NCBI RefSeq assembly: GCF_014207985.1
Contig: NZ_JACHMI010000001.1
Location: forward strand, 7,857,001 to 7,921,000
Direction: 5' to 3'
From: Nonomuraea rubra
GTDB lineage: Bacteria > Actinomycetota > Actinomycetes > Streptosporangiales > Streptosporangiaceae
Length of the DNA stretch: 64,000 bases
Positions within the stretch are counted from its first letter, which is position 1, and the number at the start of each line of letters is the position of its first letter. The position numbers and the translations under genes are program-made. Below the pieces are notes generated by a model that was given only the letters and a program-made list of their open reading frames with translations, searched no databases and had not been told where the DNA came from. Shown piece after piece: positions 42,533-51,502 of the stretch.

Positions 42533-43882
42533 GTGGCACCCTGGTGGGCCAGGTCCCTGCGCGGACGCGTCACCCTCATCGCGACGGCCGTAGCCGCCCT
42601 CGTGCTCATCCCCGTGGGCATCGCCGGCGTCCTCGTGACCAGGTCGGTGATCAACGCCAGCGTGTTCAGCGAGACCCGCGACACGGCCGAGCGGATCGCC
42701 TACGAGATGCGCGGCGGCGCCCTGCCCATGGGCGCCGCCATCCCGGTGCCGCGCCCGACGGTGGACCTCATCCAGGTGGTCGGGCCCGACGGGCAGATCC
42801 TGGGCAGCAGCGACGCCGCCAGGACCCTGCCGCCGCTCAGCGACGTACGCCCCACGGCGAAGAACCGGGTCGTCAACACCACGAGCTGCCTGCCGACCGA
42901 ATGCGTGCACCTGACGGCGGTGCGGGTCAGCATGTTCGCCGACTCCCCCATCGTCTACGCCGGCCGCAGCACGCCCGAGGTGCTGGCCAGCCGGACGCTC
43001 GAAGTCATCGTGTTCGCCGAGGTCGCCATGCTCATCGGGCTGACGGCGTGGGCGACGTGGCTGGTCACCGGCCGGGCGCTGCGGCCGGTGGCGACCATGC
43101 GGGCCGAGCTGGACGCCGTGCACGCCGGCGACCTCAGCAACCGCGTCACGCAGCCGCAGGGCGACGACGAGGTGGCCCAGCTCGCGCGTTCCGTCAACGG
43201 CACCCTGGCCCGCCTGGAACGCTCGGCCGAGCAGCAGCGCCAGTTCGCCTCCGACGCCTCCCACGAGCTGCGCACCCCGATCGCCGGGCTGCGCGCCCAG
43301 CTCGAGAGCGCCCAGCTCTATCCGGACGACACCGACATGCGGGCGCTGGTGCACAGCGCGCTGCGCGACACCGACCGGCTGGAGGCGATCATCACGGACC
43401 TGCTGCTGCTCGCCAGGATCGGCTCCCGGGTCGACGTCGTCAGGGAGCGGGTCGACCTGGCCGACCTCGTGCGCAAGGAGCTCGCCGTACGCAGCGACAA
43501 GCTGCCCGTGCGGGTGGACCTGGCCGACGGGGTCGTGGTCGAGGGCGTGCGGCTGCAGCTGGCCAGGGTCCTGACCAACCTGCTGGACAACGCCCAGCGG
43601 CACGCCGAGCACACCGTGTGCGTCACGGTCGCCGTGGAGGAGCCGGACACCGGGATGCTGGCGGTCGAGAACGACGGCATGGAGATCGCCGAGAGCGACC
43701 GCGAGCGCATCTTCGAGCGCTTCACCCGCCTGGACGCCGCCCGCAGCCGCGACTCCGGCGGCACGGGCCTCGGCCTGGCCATCGCGCGGGACGTGGCCAT
43801 GGCCCACCGCGGCGAGATCCGCGTGGACGACTGCAGGGGCGGCGCCCGCTTCGTCCTGCGGCTGCCACTCGCGAATCAGTAG
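42533..43882 (+). CDS. Orphan sensor histidine kinase (OmpR-partner type)
   Basis: A 449-residue kinase with two membrane helices (about 12-35 and 158-182) flanking a 120-residue extracellular sensor containing a Cys pair (TTSCLPTECVH). HAMP, then HisKA with His in FASDASHELRTPIAGLRAQL, then HATPase with N-box NLLDNAQRHA and G2 box GGTGLGLAIARDVA. The G1 box reads VENDGMEI, with Glu replacing the second Gly. The GTG start at 42533 lacks a ribosome site. No response regulator adjoins; the next gene is a methyltransferase, so its partner is elsewhere. Confidence 0.9.
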   Translation: MAPWWARSLRGRVTLIATAVAALVLIPVGIAGVLVTRSVINASVFSETRDTAERIAYEMRGGALPMGAAIPVPRPTVDLIQVVGPDGQILGSSDAARTLPPLSDVRPTAKNRVVNTTSCLPTECVHLTAVRVSMFADSPIVYAGRSTPEVLASRTLEVIVFAEVAMLIGLTAWATWLVTGRALRPVATMRAELDAVHAGDLSNRVTQPQGDDEVAQLARSVNGTLARLERSAEQQRQFASDASHELRTPIAGLRAQLESAQLYPDDTDMRALVHSALRDTDRLEAIITDLLLLARIGSRVDVVRERVDLADLVRKELAVRSDKLPVRVDLADGVVVEGVRLQLARVLTNLLDNAQRHAEHTVCVTVAVEEPDTGMLAVENDGMEIAESDRERIFERFTRLDAARSRDSGGTGLGLAIARDVAMAHRGEIRVDDCRGGARFVLRLPLANQ

Positions 43883-43915
43883 ATTTCCCCCGCCACGGTC
43901 GTGGATCATGAAAGT

Positions 43916-44734
43916 ATGACGGAACAGGCGCCGCAGGGCGTGAATCCCCACGTCCCCAACGCGGCGCGGATGTACGACTACTTCCTCGGCGGCAAGGACA
44001 ACTTCAAGGCCGACCGCGAGCTCGGCGACATGGTCCTGAGCGTGATGCCCGAGGTGCGCGAGGGAACCAGGGAGAACCGCGCGCTGATCGGCCGCGTGGT
44101 GCGCCACCTCTGCGAGCAGGGGGTCACCCAGTTCCTCGACCTGGGCTCCGGCCTGCCCGCGCAGGAGAACGTGCACGAGGTGGCGCTGCGCCACACCCCC
44201 GAGGCCCGCGTGGTGTACGTGGACAGCGACCCGGTGGTGGCCACGCACGGCAGGGCGCTGCTGGCCGACCCGGACCGGGTGGCGATGGTGCTGGGCGACT
44301 GCCGCAGGCCGGAGGAGATCCTGTCCGACCCCGAGGTGCGCGGGCTGATCGACTTCGACCGGCCGGTGGCCGTGCTGATGATGTTCGTCCTGCACCTCAT
44401 CGGCGACCAGGACGAGCCGCAGCGGTTCATGGCCGCCTACCGCGACGCCCTCGCGCCCGGCAGCTACCTGGCCATCTCGCACGTGACCAACGACGTGGCC
44501 ACGGAGCGGGCGGCGCAGGTCACGGACTTCTACCGCAAGGCCAACGCCGACTTCACGCCGCGCCCGGGGACGGAGATCCGCGCCTTCTTCGGCGACTTCG
44601 AGCTCATCCCGCCCGGCCTGGCCACGGGGCTGCCGCCGCACCGGGTCTGGCCGTTCCACGACCCGCTCAACCCGGTCTTCGTGGACGAGGACCTGGCGCG
44701 GATGGCGTACGCGGGGATCGGCCGCAAGCCCTGA
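43916..44734 (+). CDS. DUF574 (SAM-dependent methyltransferase-like) protein
   Basis: A 272-residue protein of the S-adenosylmethionine methyltransferase-like DUF574 family, an actinomycete speciality found in many copies per genome. The N-terminus NPHVPNAARMYDYFLGGKDNF is diagnostic, the SAM loop reads FLDLGSGLPAQENVHEVA, and the acidic residue after strand 2 is in VVYVDSDPVV. The ATG at 43916 is preferred to the GTG at 43901; neither has a strong ribosome site. Substrate unknown. A 20-bp palindrome begins at its stop codon. Confidence 0.9.
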   Translation: MTEQAPQGVNPHVPNAARMYDYFLGGKDNFKADRELGDMVLSVMPEVREGTRENRALIGRVVRHLCEQGVTQFLDLGSGLPAQENVHEVALRHTPEARVVYVDSDPVVATHGRALLADPDRVAMVLGDCRRPEEILSDPEVRGLIDFDRPVAVLMMFVLHLIGDQDEPQRFMAAYRDALAPGSYLAISHVTNDVATERAAQVTDFYRKANADFTPRPGTEIRAFFGDFELIPPGLATGLPPHRVWPFHDPLNPVFVDEDLARMAYAGIGRKP

Positions 44735-44750
44735 CCCCGGCCGGGGTCAG
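44731..44750. terminator. 20-bp perfect palindrome between convergent genes
   Basis: CTGACCCCGGCCGGGGTCAG is a perfect palindrome that includes the TGA stop of the methyltransferase gene. It sits between that gene and the convergent dicarboxylate symporter (stop side at 44790). A hairpin here could end both transcripts, although no T-tract is present, as is common in actinomycetes. Confidence 0.55.
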
Positions 44751-44789
44751 GGCCGGGGTAGAGGGCAGGGTCCGGGCCGGGGTGGCGGG

Positions 44790-46124
44790 CTAGGCCGGGG
44801 ACAGCTCCTTGGCCGGCTCGCGCGGCCCTTCTTCATCCGCGTCGTCGTCGTCCAGCAGCGTGGCCTCGTCGAACGGCGCCTGGCCCGCCAGGACCCGCTC
44901 CGCGCGGTCCCGGTCGAACTCCCCGGTCCAGGTGCCGACGAGCACGGTCGCCACGGCGTTGCCCGCGAAGTTGGTCAGCGCCCTGGCCTCGGACATGAAG
45001 CGGTCGATGCCCACGATGAGGCCCACCCCGTCGACCAGCTCCGGCCGGTGCGCCTGCAGCCCGCCCGCCAGCGTGGCCAGGCCCGCGCCGGTGACGCCCG
45101 CGGCGCCCTTGGAGGCGATCATCATGAACAGCAGCAGCGCGACCTGCTCCCCGAACTCCAGCGGCGACCCCGTGGCCGTGGCGATGAACAGCGTGGCCAT
45201 GGTCAGGTAGATCGCGGTGCCGTCGAGGTTGAAGGAGTAGCCGGTCGGCACGGTGATGCCGGCCACGGTCTTGCTGACGCCCAGGTGCTCCATCTTGGCG
45301 ATGAGCCGCGGCAGGGCGGTCTCCGACGAGGACGTGGACAGGATGAGCAGGAACTCCCGGCCCAGGTACCGCAGCAGCGACCACAGGTTGATCCGGGCCA
45401 CCAGCCACAGGATGGTGCCGAGCACCACGCCGACGAACAGCACGCACGTCACGTAGAAGGCGACCATGATGATGGCCAGGCTCTTGAGCGCCTCGATGCC
45501 GGTGGCGCCCACGACGGCCGCGATCGCGCCGAACGCGCCCACCGGCGCCGCCCACATGATCATGGCGAGGATGCGGAAGACGAGCCGCTGGAAGTGCTCC
45601 ACGCCGCGCAGGATCGGCGCGCCCTTCGGCCCCATGGCCTGCAGCGCGAACCCGGCGAGCAGCGCGACCAGCAGCGCCTGCAGCACCGAGCCGTCGGTGA
45701 GCGCCGAGACGACCGTCTCGGGGATGATGCCGAGCAGGAAGTCCACGGTGCTGGCGTCCGCGCCCTTGGCCGCCTCCGCCTCGGCGGCCTGCCTGGCGGT
45801 GTCGGTGAGCTGCAGCCCCGAGCCCGGGTCGATGACGTTGCCCACGATCAGGCCGATGACCAGGGCGACCGTGGACATGGCGATGAAGTAGCCGAGGGCC
45901 AGCCCGCCGACCTTGCCGACCTGGGCGGCCTGGCGTACCGAGCCGATGCCGAGCACGATCGTGCAGAAGATGATCGGGCCGATCACCATCTGGATCAGCG
46001 CCACGAAGCCGGTGCCGAGGGGTTTGAGCTCCTTGCCCACGTCCGGCCAGATGAAGCCGACCAGGATCCCGAGCACGACCGCCACGATGACGGCCAGGTA
46101 GAGGTAGCGGGTGCGATCACGCAT
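44790..46124 (-). CDS. dctA: Dicarboxylate/glutamate:cation symporter (DctA/GltP family)
   Basis: A 444-residue symporter with the family hallmarks: Ser-rich reentrant loop LILSTSSSETALPRLI, TGYSFNLDGTAIYLTMATLF (NMDGT-type motif) and GIDRFMSEARALTNFAGNAVATV in the second reentrant region. The acidic C-terminal tail (LLDDDDADEEGPREPAKEL) is cytoplasmic. It imports C4-dicarboxylates or glutamate with protons or sodium. It is divergent from a CitA/DcuS-type sensor and regulator, which probably control it by sensing extracellular dicarboxylate. Confidence 0.92.
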   Translation of the reverse strand: MRDRTRYLYLAVIVAVVLGILVGFIWPDVGKELKPLGTGFVALIQMVIGPIIFCTIVLGIGSVRQAAQVGKVGGLALGYFIAMSTVALVIGLIVGNVIDPGSGLQLTDTARQAAEAEAAKGADASTVDFLLGIIPETVVSALTDGSVLQALLVALLAGFALQAMGPKGAPILRGVEHFQRLVFRILAMIMWAAPVGAFGAIAAVVGATGIEALKSLAIIMVAFYVTCVLFVGVVLGTILWLVARINLWSLLRYLGREFLLILSTSSSETALPRLIAKMEHLGVSKTVAGITVPTGYSFNLDGTAIYLTMATLFIATATGSPLEFGEQVALLLFMMIASKGAAGVTGAGLATLAGGLQAHRPELVDGVGLIVGIDRFMSEARALTNFAGNAVATVLVGTWTGEFDRDRAERVLAGQAPFDEATLLDDDDADEEGPREPAKELSPA

Positions 46125-46232
46125 AGGGGGGTTCTCCGGCGGTTGTCGAGGGACCTTCTCGATGTGCGACTATGCGCCTCACGAGTGATGCAGGTCACCA
46201 TTGCGTAAGTTTCGTACATGGAGGGGAATCCG

Positions 46233-47714
46233 ATGCGGCGCTGGAGCCTGGCAGGGCAGATGCTGGTCCTGCAGCTGCTCGTGGTCGCCGTCACGGCGAC
46301 GGGCGGCGCGGTGCTGGCCCTGCTGCAGGCCCACGAGCTGCTGCAGGAGGAGGCGGGCGCCACGGCCAGGGCCGTGGCGGTCAGCGTGGCGACCTCGCCC
46401 GACGTGCTGGAGGCCCTCGGCGAGCGGGATCCGACCGTACGGCTGCAGCCGTACGCACAGCGGGCGCGGGCGGCGACGGGGGTCGATTTCATCACCATCA
46501 TGAAGCCGGACGGCACCCGTTACACCCATCCGAACGAGGCCGAGATCGGCAAGCGCTTCCTCGGCCACATCGAGCCGGCGCTGCGCGGCGAGACGTTCAC
46601 CGAGACCTACACCGGCACGCTGGGCGCCTCCAAGCGGGCGGTGACGCCGGTCATGGCGGACGGCCGGGTGCGGGCGCTGGTCAGCGCCGGGATCACGATC
46701 GACCGGATCAGCGCCAGGCTGCGTGGCCAGCTCGCCTGGGGCGGCCTGATCGTGGCGCTGGCGCTCGGCCTGGGCGCGGCCGGCACCTGGCTGGTCACGG
46801 CGCGGCTGCGCCGCCAGACGCACGGCCTGGGCCCGGTCGAGCTGGGCCGCATCCACGACCACCACGACGCGGTGCTGCACGCCGTCAGGGAGGGGCTGCT
46901 GCTGATCGGCAGGGACGGCACGCTGACGCTGTGCAACGACGCCGCGCGCCTGCTGCTCGGCCTGCCCGCCGACGCCGAGGGCCGCCACGTGCGGGAGCTG
47001 GGCCTGCGGGAGGTGCCGGCCGCCGGCGAGGAGCGCATCCACCTGGCCGGTGACCGGGTCCTGGCCGTCAACAGCACCGCCAGCAGGCTCGGCACGGTCG
47101 TCACCGTACGCGACCACACCGAGCTGCAGGCGCTGACCGGCCAGCTCGACGCCGAGCGCGGCTTCGCCGAGTCGCTGCGCTCGGCCGCGCACGAGGCCGC
47201 CAACCGGCTGCACACGGTCATCACGCTCGTGGAGCTGGGCCGCACCGAGCAGGCGGTGGCGCTGGGCACGGCGGAGCTGCGCGCCGCGCAGGCGCTGACC
47301 GACCGCGTGGTGGGCGCGGTACGCGAGCCGGTCCTGGCGGCGCTGCTGCTGGGCAAGAGCGCCGAGGCGGCCGAGCGCGGCTCCGAGCTGGTGATCAGCC
47401 AGGACAGCGAGCTGGACGACCTGGGCCTGGACCCCCGCGAGCTGGTCACGATCGTGGGCAACCTGATCGACAACGCCATCGACGCGGCCGGCCGGGTGGA
47501 GGTGCACCTGAGCGCCTGCGAGCGGCACGTGCTGATCAGGGTGTCCGACAACGGGCCGGGGCTGACCGGCACGGAGGCGTTCGAGCGGGGCTGGACCACC
47601 AAGGGCGACGGCCGCGGGCTCGGCCTGGCGCTGGTGGGCCAGGCGGTGCGGCGGCTGGGCGGCACGATCGAGGTGGACGGCTCGACGTTCACGGTGAGGC
47701 TGCCGAAGCCATGA
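46233..47714 (+). CDS. CitA/DcuS-type sensor histidine kinase
   Basis: A 493-residue kinase. Helix one (about 8-30) and helix two (about 168-190) flank a CitAP/Cache-type carboxylate sensor (FITIMKPDGTRYTHPNEAEIGKRF). A cytoplasmic PAS domain (about 215-290, LHAVREGLLLIGRDGTLTLCND) follows. The phospho-acceptor is His in SAAHEAANRLHTVITLVELG, and the HATPase boxes are NLIDNAIDAA and VSDNGPGL. The ATG at 46233 is chosen because GGAGGGG lies 5 nt upstream. The response regulator starts inside its stop (ATGA). Confidence 0.93.
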   Translation: MRRWSLAGQMLVLQLLVVAVTATGGAVLALLQAHELLQEEAGATARAVAVSVATSPDVLEALGERDPTVRLQPYAQRARAATGVDFITIMKPDGTRYTHPNEAEIGKRFLGHIEPALRGETFTETYTGTLGASKRAVTPVMADGRVRALVSAGITIDRISARLRGQLAWGGLIVALALGLGAAGTWLVTARLRRQTHGLGPVELGRIHDHHDAVLHAVREGLLLIGRDGTLTLCNDAARLLLGLPADAEGRHVRELGLREVPAAGEERIHLAGDRVLAVNSTASRLGTVVTVRDHTELQALTGQLDAERGFAESLRSAAHEAANRLHTVITLVELGRTEQAVALGTAELRAAQALTDRVVGAVREPVLAALLLGKSAEAAERGSELVISQDSELDDLGLDPRELVTIVGNLIDNAIDAAGRVEVHLSACERHVLIRVSDNGPGLTGTEAFERGWTTKGDGRGLGLALVGQAVRRLGGTIEVDGSTFTVRLPKP

Positions 47715-48376
47715 TCTCCGTGCTGGTGGTCGAGGACGAGGAGATCACCGCCGAGGCCAACCGCATCTTCGTCGAGCGGGTGCCGGGCTTCGAGGTGGCG
47801 GGCGTGGCCAGGTCGGGCGCGGAGGCACTGCGCTTCCTGCGCAGGCGGCCCGTGGACCTCATCCTGCTCGACCTCTACCTGCCCGACATGCACGGCCTGG
47901 ACGTGTGCCGCGCCGTACGGGCGGGCGGCCTCATGTGCGACGTGATCGCGGTCACCTCCGCTCGCGATCTGGCCATGGTCCGTTCAGCGGTGTCGCTCGG
48001 GGTCTCGCAGTACCTGCTCAAGCCGTTCACGTTCGCGACACTGGCGGAGAAGCTGTCGCGTTACGCCCGGTTCAAGGAGGAGGCGGGCCTGGCGGTGGGG
48101 CAGGGTGACGTGGACCGGGTGCTCGGCACCCTGCGCGGTCCCTCGGAGCTGCCGAAAGGCATGGCGCGGGACACTCTGGACACCGTGGCGTCACAGTTGC
48201 GCGCGCACCCGGAAGGGATGGGCGCGCAGGCCGTGGCGGACGCGATCGGAGTGTCTCGCGTGACGGCCCGCAGGTACCTGGAATACCTGGTCGAGGTGGG
48301 TGTGGCGGCCCGCATCCCGCAGTACGGCGGGGTGGGCCGGCCAGAGTTGCTCTACCGGATCCCCATGGAAAGTTAA
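47711..48376 (+). CDS. CitB/DcuR-family response regulator
   Basis: A 221-residue regulator. The receiver has EDEE, phospho-acceptor Asp in LILLDLYLPDMHG, Thr/Ser in AVTSARD and Lys in YLLKPFTFATL. The C-terminal HTH (MGAQAVADAIGVSRVTARRYLEYLVEVG) with RPELLYRI is typical of DcuR/CitB regulators. It is coupled to the kinase by a 4-bp overlap. The probable target is the divergent dctA promoter in the 108-bp gap 46125-46232. Confidence 0.94.
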   Translation: MISVLVVEDEEITAEANRIFVERVPGFEVAGVARSGAEALRFLRRRPVDLILLDLYLPDMHGLDVCRAVRAGGLMCDVIAVTSARDLAMVRSAVSLGVSQYLLKPFTFATLAEKLSRYARFKEEAGLAVGQGDVDRVLGTLRGPSELPKGMARDTLDTVASQLRAHPEGMGAQAVADAIGVSRVTARRYLEYLVEVGVAARIPQYGGVGRPELLYRIPMES

Positions 48377-48449
48377 TGGTGGTGACGCTGGCCGTTCAAT
48401 CCGGCCCTCTAGCTTCTGGGTGCAATCCGATGCACTGAGGAGACACACC

Positions 48450-50492
48450 TTGCGAGTCCTGGCCGTTGTTCCCGCCCGCGGAGGTTCGGCGGGCGTACCC
48501 CTGAAGAACCTCGCCCTGGTCGGGGGCGTCCCGTTGGTCACCCGGGCGGTGCGGGCCTGCCTGCGCGCCGAGCTGGTGGACCAGGTCGTGGTCAGCACCG
48601 ACCACGACGGGATCGCCGAGACCGCCAGGGAGGCGGGCGCGATCGTGGTGGAGCGCCCGGCGGAGCTGAGCGGCTCGACCGCCTCCAGCGAGTCGGCGGT
48701 GCTGCACGCGCTCGACGCCCTCGGCGAGGACCCGGAGGTCGTCGTGCTGGTGCAGGCCACCAGCGCGTTCATCGACCCCGACGACCTTTCCGCGGCGGTG
48801 CGCAAGGTGCTCGACGGCGAGGCCGACTCGGTCGTGTCCGGGCTGCCCACGCACGAGTTCCTCTGGACGGCCACGGGCGGCGGCATCAACCACGACCCGG
48901 CCGTCAGGCAGCGCCGTCAGGACCGCGCGCCGGAGTTCCGCGAGAACGGCGCCTTCTACGTCATGCGCACCGCCGGCCTGCGCGAGCACGGCCACCGCTT
49001 CTTCGGCGAGATCGCCGTCCAGCCGGTGCCCCCCCAGCACGCCATCGAGATCGACAACCCGGAGGACCTGGAGCTCGTGCGAGCGCTCGCCCCGTTCATC
49101 GACCAGCCCGAGCCGATCGACGTGGACGCCGTCATCACCGACTTCGACGGCGTGCACACCGACGACCGCGCCTACGTCGACTCCCACGGCCGCGAGATGG
49201 TGCTGGTCAGCCGCTCCGACGGGATGGGCGTCTCGCTGCTGAAGCGCTCCGGCGTCAAGGTCCTGATCATGTCCACCGAGCAGAACCCGGTGGTGGCCGC
49301 CCGCGCCCGCAAGCTCGGCGTGCCGGTGCTGCAGGGGCTGGCCGACAAGCGCACCGTGCTGCGCGACTGGCTGCGCATCGAGGGCCTGGACCCGGCCCGC
49401 GTCGCCTACGTCGGCAACGACGTCAACGACCTGGGCCCGATGGCCGAGGTCGGCTGGCCCGTCGCCACCCCCGAGGCGCACCCGAGGGTGCGCGCCGCCG
49501 CCCGTGTGGTGCTGACCACCGCCGGCGGGTCCGGCGCGGTGCGCGAGCTGTGCGACCGCGTCGTGGCCGCCAGGCCCGAGCCCGAGCCGGCTCCGGTGCA
49601 GGTGCGCACCCGGCCGCAGTTCGCCCCGGTGGCGATCGGCGACGTGCTGGTCGGTGACGGCGAGCCGGTGTACGTCATCGGCGAGATCGGCATCAACCAC
49701 AACGGCGACCTCGACCTGGCCAGGCAGCTCATCGACGTGGCCGCCGAGGCCGGCTGCCAGGCGGTCAAGTTCCAGAAGCGCACCCCCGCGATCTGCGTGC
49801 CGGAGGAGCAGAAGGGCCAGATCCGGCAGACGCCGTGGGGCGAGATGACGTACCTGGAGTACAAGGAGCGCACCGAGTTCGGCCGCGACGAGTACACCCA
49901 GATCGCCAAGTACTGCGACGAGCGCGGGCTGCACTGGTTCGCCTCGCCGTGGGACGTGCCTTCGGTGGAGTTCCTGGAGGAGATGGACGTCCTGGTGCAC
50001 AAGGTGGCCTCGGCCAGCGTGGCCGACCACGAGCTGCTGCGTGCCCTGGCCGCCACCGGCAAGCCGGTCATCCTGTCGACGGGCATGTCGACGCTGTCGG
50101 AGATCGACGCCGCCGTGGAGATCCTCGGCACCGACAAGCTGATCATGATGCACGCCACGTCCACGTACCCGCTGCCGCCGGAGGAGGCGAACCTGCGGAC
50201 GATCACCACCCTCAAGGAGCGGTACGGCGTGCCCGTGGGCTACTCCGGGCACGAGCGCGGCCTGCAGATCTCGCTGGCCGCGGTCACGCTCGGGGCGGTG
50301 TGCGTGGAGCGGCACATCACCCTCGACCGCACCATGTGGGGCTCCGACCACGCGGCCTCGCTGGAGCCGTCGGGGCTGGAGCACCTCGTCCGCGACATCC
50401 GCATCATCGAGCAGGCCCTGGGCGACGGCGTCAAGCGGGTCTTCCCGGGTGAGGAGGCTCCGAAGGCCCGCCTTCGCCGGGTGACCGTCTGA
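48450..50492 (+). CDS. Trifunctional NeuA-HAD phosphatase-NeuB fusion (nonulosonate synthesis)
   Basis: A 680-residue cytoplasmic fusion. Residues 1-222 are a CMP-sialate synthetase-type cytidylyltransferase (VVPARGGSAGVPLKNLALVG, with Ala replacing the usual Lys of GSKG; NGAFYVMR). Residues 226-385 are a KdsC-like HAD phosphatase (ITDFDGVHTDD from Asp231, MSTEQNPVV, LADKRTVL, GNDVNDLGPM). Residues 392-680 are a NeuB TIM barrel (YVIGEIGINHNGDLDLARQL, AVKFQKRTP, ILSTGMSTLSEID). The NeuB part stops at RRVTV and lacks the C-terminal SAF (antifreeze-like) domain. The enzyme could condense PEP with a hexosamine phosphate, dephosphorylate and CMP-activate the product. TTG start follows GAGGAG. Leads the glycosyltransferase operon. 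Confidence 0.92.
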   Translation: MRVLAVVPARGGSAGVPLKNLALVGGVPLVTRAVRACLRAELVDQVVVSTDHDGIAETAREAGAIVVERPAELSGSTASSESAVLHALDALGEDPEVVVLVQATSAFIDPDDLSAAVRKVLDGEADSVVSGLPTHEFLWTATGGGINHDPAVRQRRQDRAPEFRENGAFYVMRTAGLREHGHRFFGEIAVQPVPPQHAIEIDNPEDLELVRALAPFIDQPEPIDVDAVITDFDGVHTDDRAYVDSHGREMVLVSRSDGMGVSLLKRSGVKVLIMSTEQNPVVAARARKLGVPVLQGLADKRTVLRDWLRIEGLDPARVAYVGNDVNDLGPMAEVGWPVATPEAHPRVRAAARVVLTTAGGSGAVRELCDRVVAARPEPEPAPVQVRTRPQFAPVAIGDVLVGDGEPVYVIGEIGINHNGDLDLARQLIDVAAEAGCQAVKFQKRTPAICVPEEQKGQIRQTPWGEMTYLEYKERTEFGRDEYTQIAKYCDERGLHWFASPWDVPSVEFLEEMDVLVHKVASASVADHELLRALAATGKPVILSTGMSTLSEIDAAVEILGTDKLIMMHATSTYPLPPEEANLRTITTLKERYGVPVGYSGHERGLQISLAAVTLGAVCVERHITLDRTMWGSDHAASLEPSGLEHLVRDIRIIEQALGDGVKRVFPGEEAPKARLRRVTV

Positions 50493-50519
50493 CCGTACCC
50501 ATCAGGAAGAACCACAACA

Positions 50520-51500
50520 TTGATCACGCTCTCGGTCGTCGTGCCCATCCGGGACGGCGAGCGCTTCATCGCCGACGCGCTCACCTCGCTGTCCCGCAAC
50601 GCGCGGGGCGACTTCGAGTTCATCATCGTGAACGACGGGTCCGTGGACGCCACGGGCGACATCATCGACGACTTCATCGGTGAGCTGCCCGGGCTGGTCG
50701 TGATCCGCAACCCCGCTCCGGTGGGGCTCGCGGACGCGCGCAACACGGGCCTGTCGGCCGCGACCGGCCGGTACGTCACCTACATGGACGGTGACGACTG
50801 GCTGGCCCCCGGCTACCTGGCACGGCTCGTCGAGGCGATCGACGGGCTCGGCTGCGACTTCGTGCGCGTCGACCACGTGCAGGTGGAGGGCCGCAAACGG
50901 GTCGTGCACCGGGCCCCGCTGGCGCGACGGGGCACGGTGCTCGCCCCCCGCGACGCCATCCTCCCCGCCAACGTGCGCACGATGGTGGACTACCCGTACG
51001 CCTGGGCCGGCGTGTACAGGCGCTCGCTGGGCGACCTGCTGCACTTCCCCGGCTCCCTGCACACCGCCGAGGACCGGCCGTGGATCTGGCGGCTGCACAG
51101 GGAGGCCGCCACGTTCGCGGTGGTGTCGCTGGCGGGGGTGTTCTACCGGCGCATGGTGTCGGGGTCGCTGACCCAGGTGGGCGACGAGCGCCAGCTGCAC
51201 TTCTTCGACGCGTTCGAGCTGGTCTTCAAGGACCTGGAGCGGGAGTTCCTGCCCAAGGCGGCGCGGAACTTCTGCGCGCTGCTCGCGCACCACCTGGAGA
51301 TCGGCGACCGGCTCACGCCGGCGCTGCGCGCCCGCTTCGAGGAGCGCGGCGCGCAGATGGTGCGGGCGCTGCCGCCGGAGCTGGTGGCCGAGTCGGTGTC
51401 GCGGATGTCCGTCGAACGCGAGGCCACCCTGCGGGCCCTGGTGCCCGACCTGCCCCCCAGCCCGCACGTCCGGGTCCGCCGCGACCGGGAGGAGTCCTAA
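50520..51500 (+). CDS. Family 2 glycosyltransferase
   Basis: A 326-residue GT-A glycosyltransferase. The start LSVVVPIRDGERFIADALTSL, FEFIIVNDGSVDATGDI (nucleotide-binding Asp) and the DxD-like YMDGDDWLAPGY are classic GT2. A C-terminal extension of about 100 residues (FKDLEREFLPKAARNFCALL) is helical. There is no membrane segment. The TTG at 50520 follows AGGAAG. It lies 27 nt after the NeuA-HAD-NeuB fusion and 2 nt before the polysialyltransferase-like gene, so it probably builds the acceptor glycan of that pathway. Confidence 0.9.
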   Translation: MITLSVVVPIRDGERFIADALTSLSRNARGDFEFIIVNDGSVDATGDIIDDFIGELPGLVVIRNPAPVGLADARNTGLSAATGRYVTYMDGDDWLAPGYLARLVEAIDGLGCDFVRVDHVQVEGRKRVVHRAPLARRGTVLAPRDAILPANVRTMVDYPYAWAGVYRRSLGDLLHFPGSLHTAEDRPWIWRLHREAATFAVVSLAGVFYRRMVSGSLTQVGDERQLHFFDAFELVFKDLEREFLPKAARNFCALLAHHLEIGDRLTPALRARFEERGAQMVRALPPELVAESVSRMSVEREATLRALVPDLPPSPHVRVRRDREES

Positions 51501-51502
51501 AG

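Noticed and set aside
40952..44659. A 1235-codon open frame on the minus strand
   Set aside because: Antisense to the alpha-glucosidase, histidine kinase and methyltransferase genes; no family motifs and biased composition.
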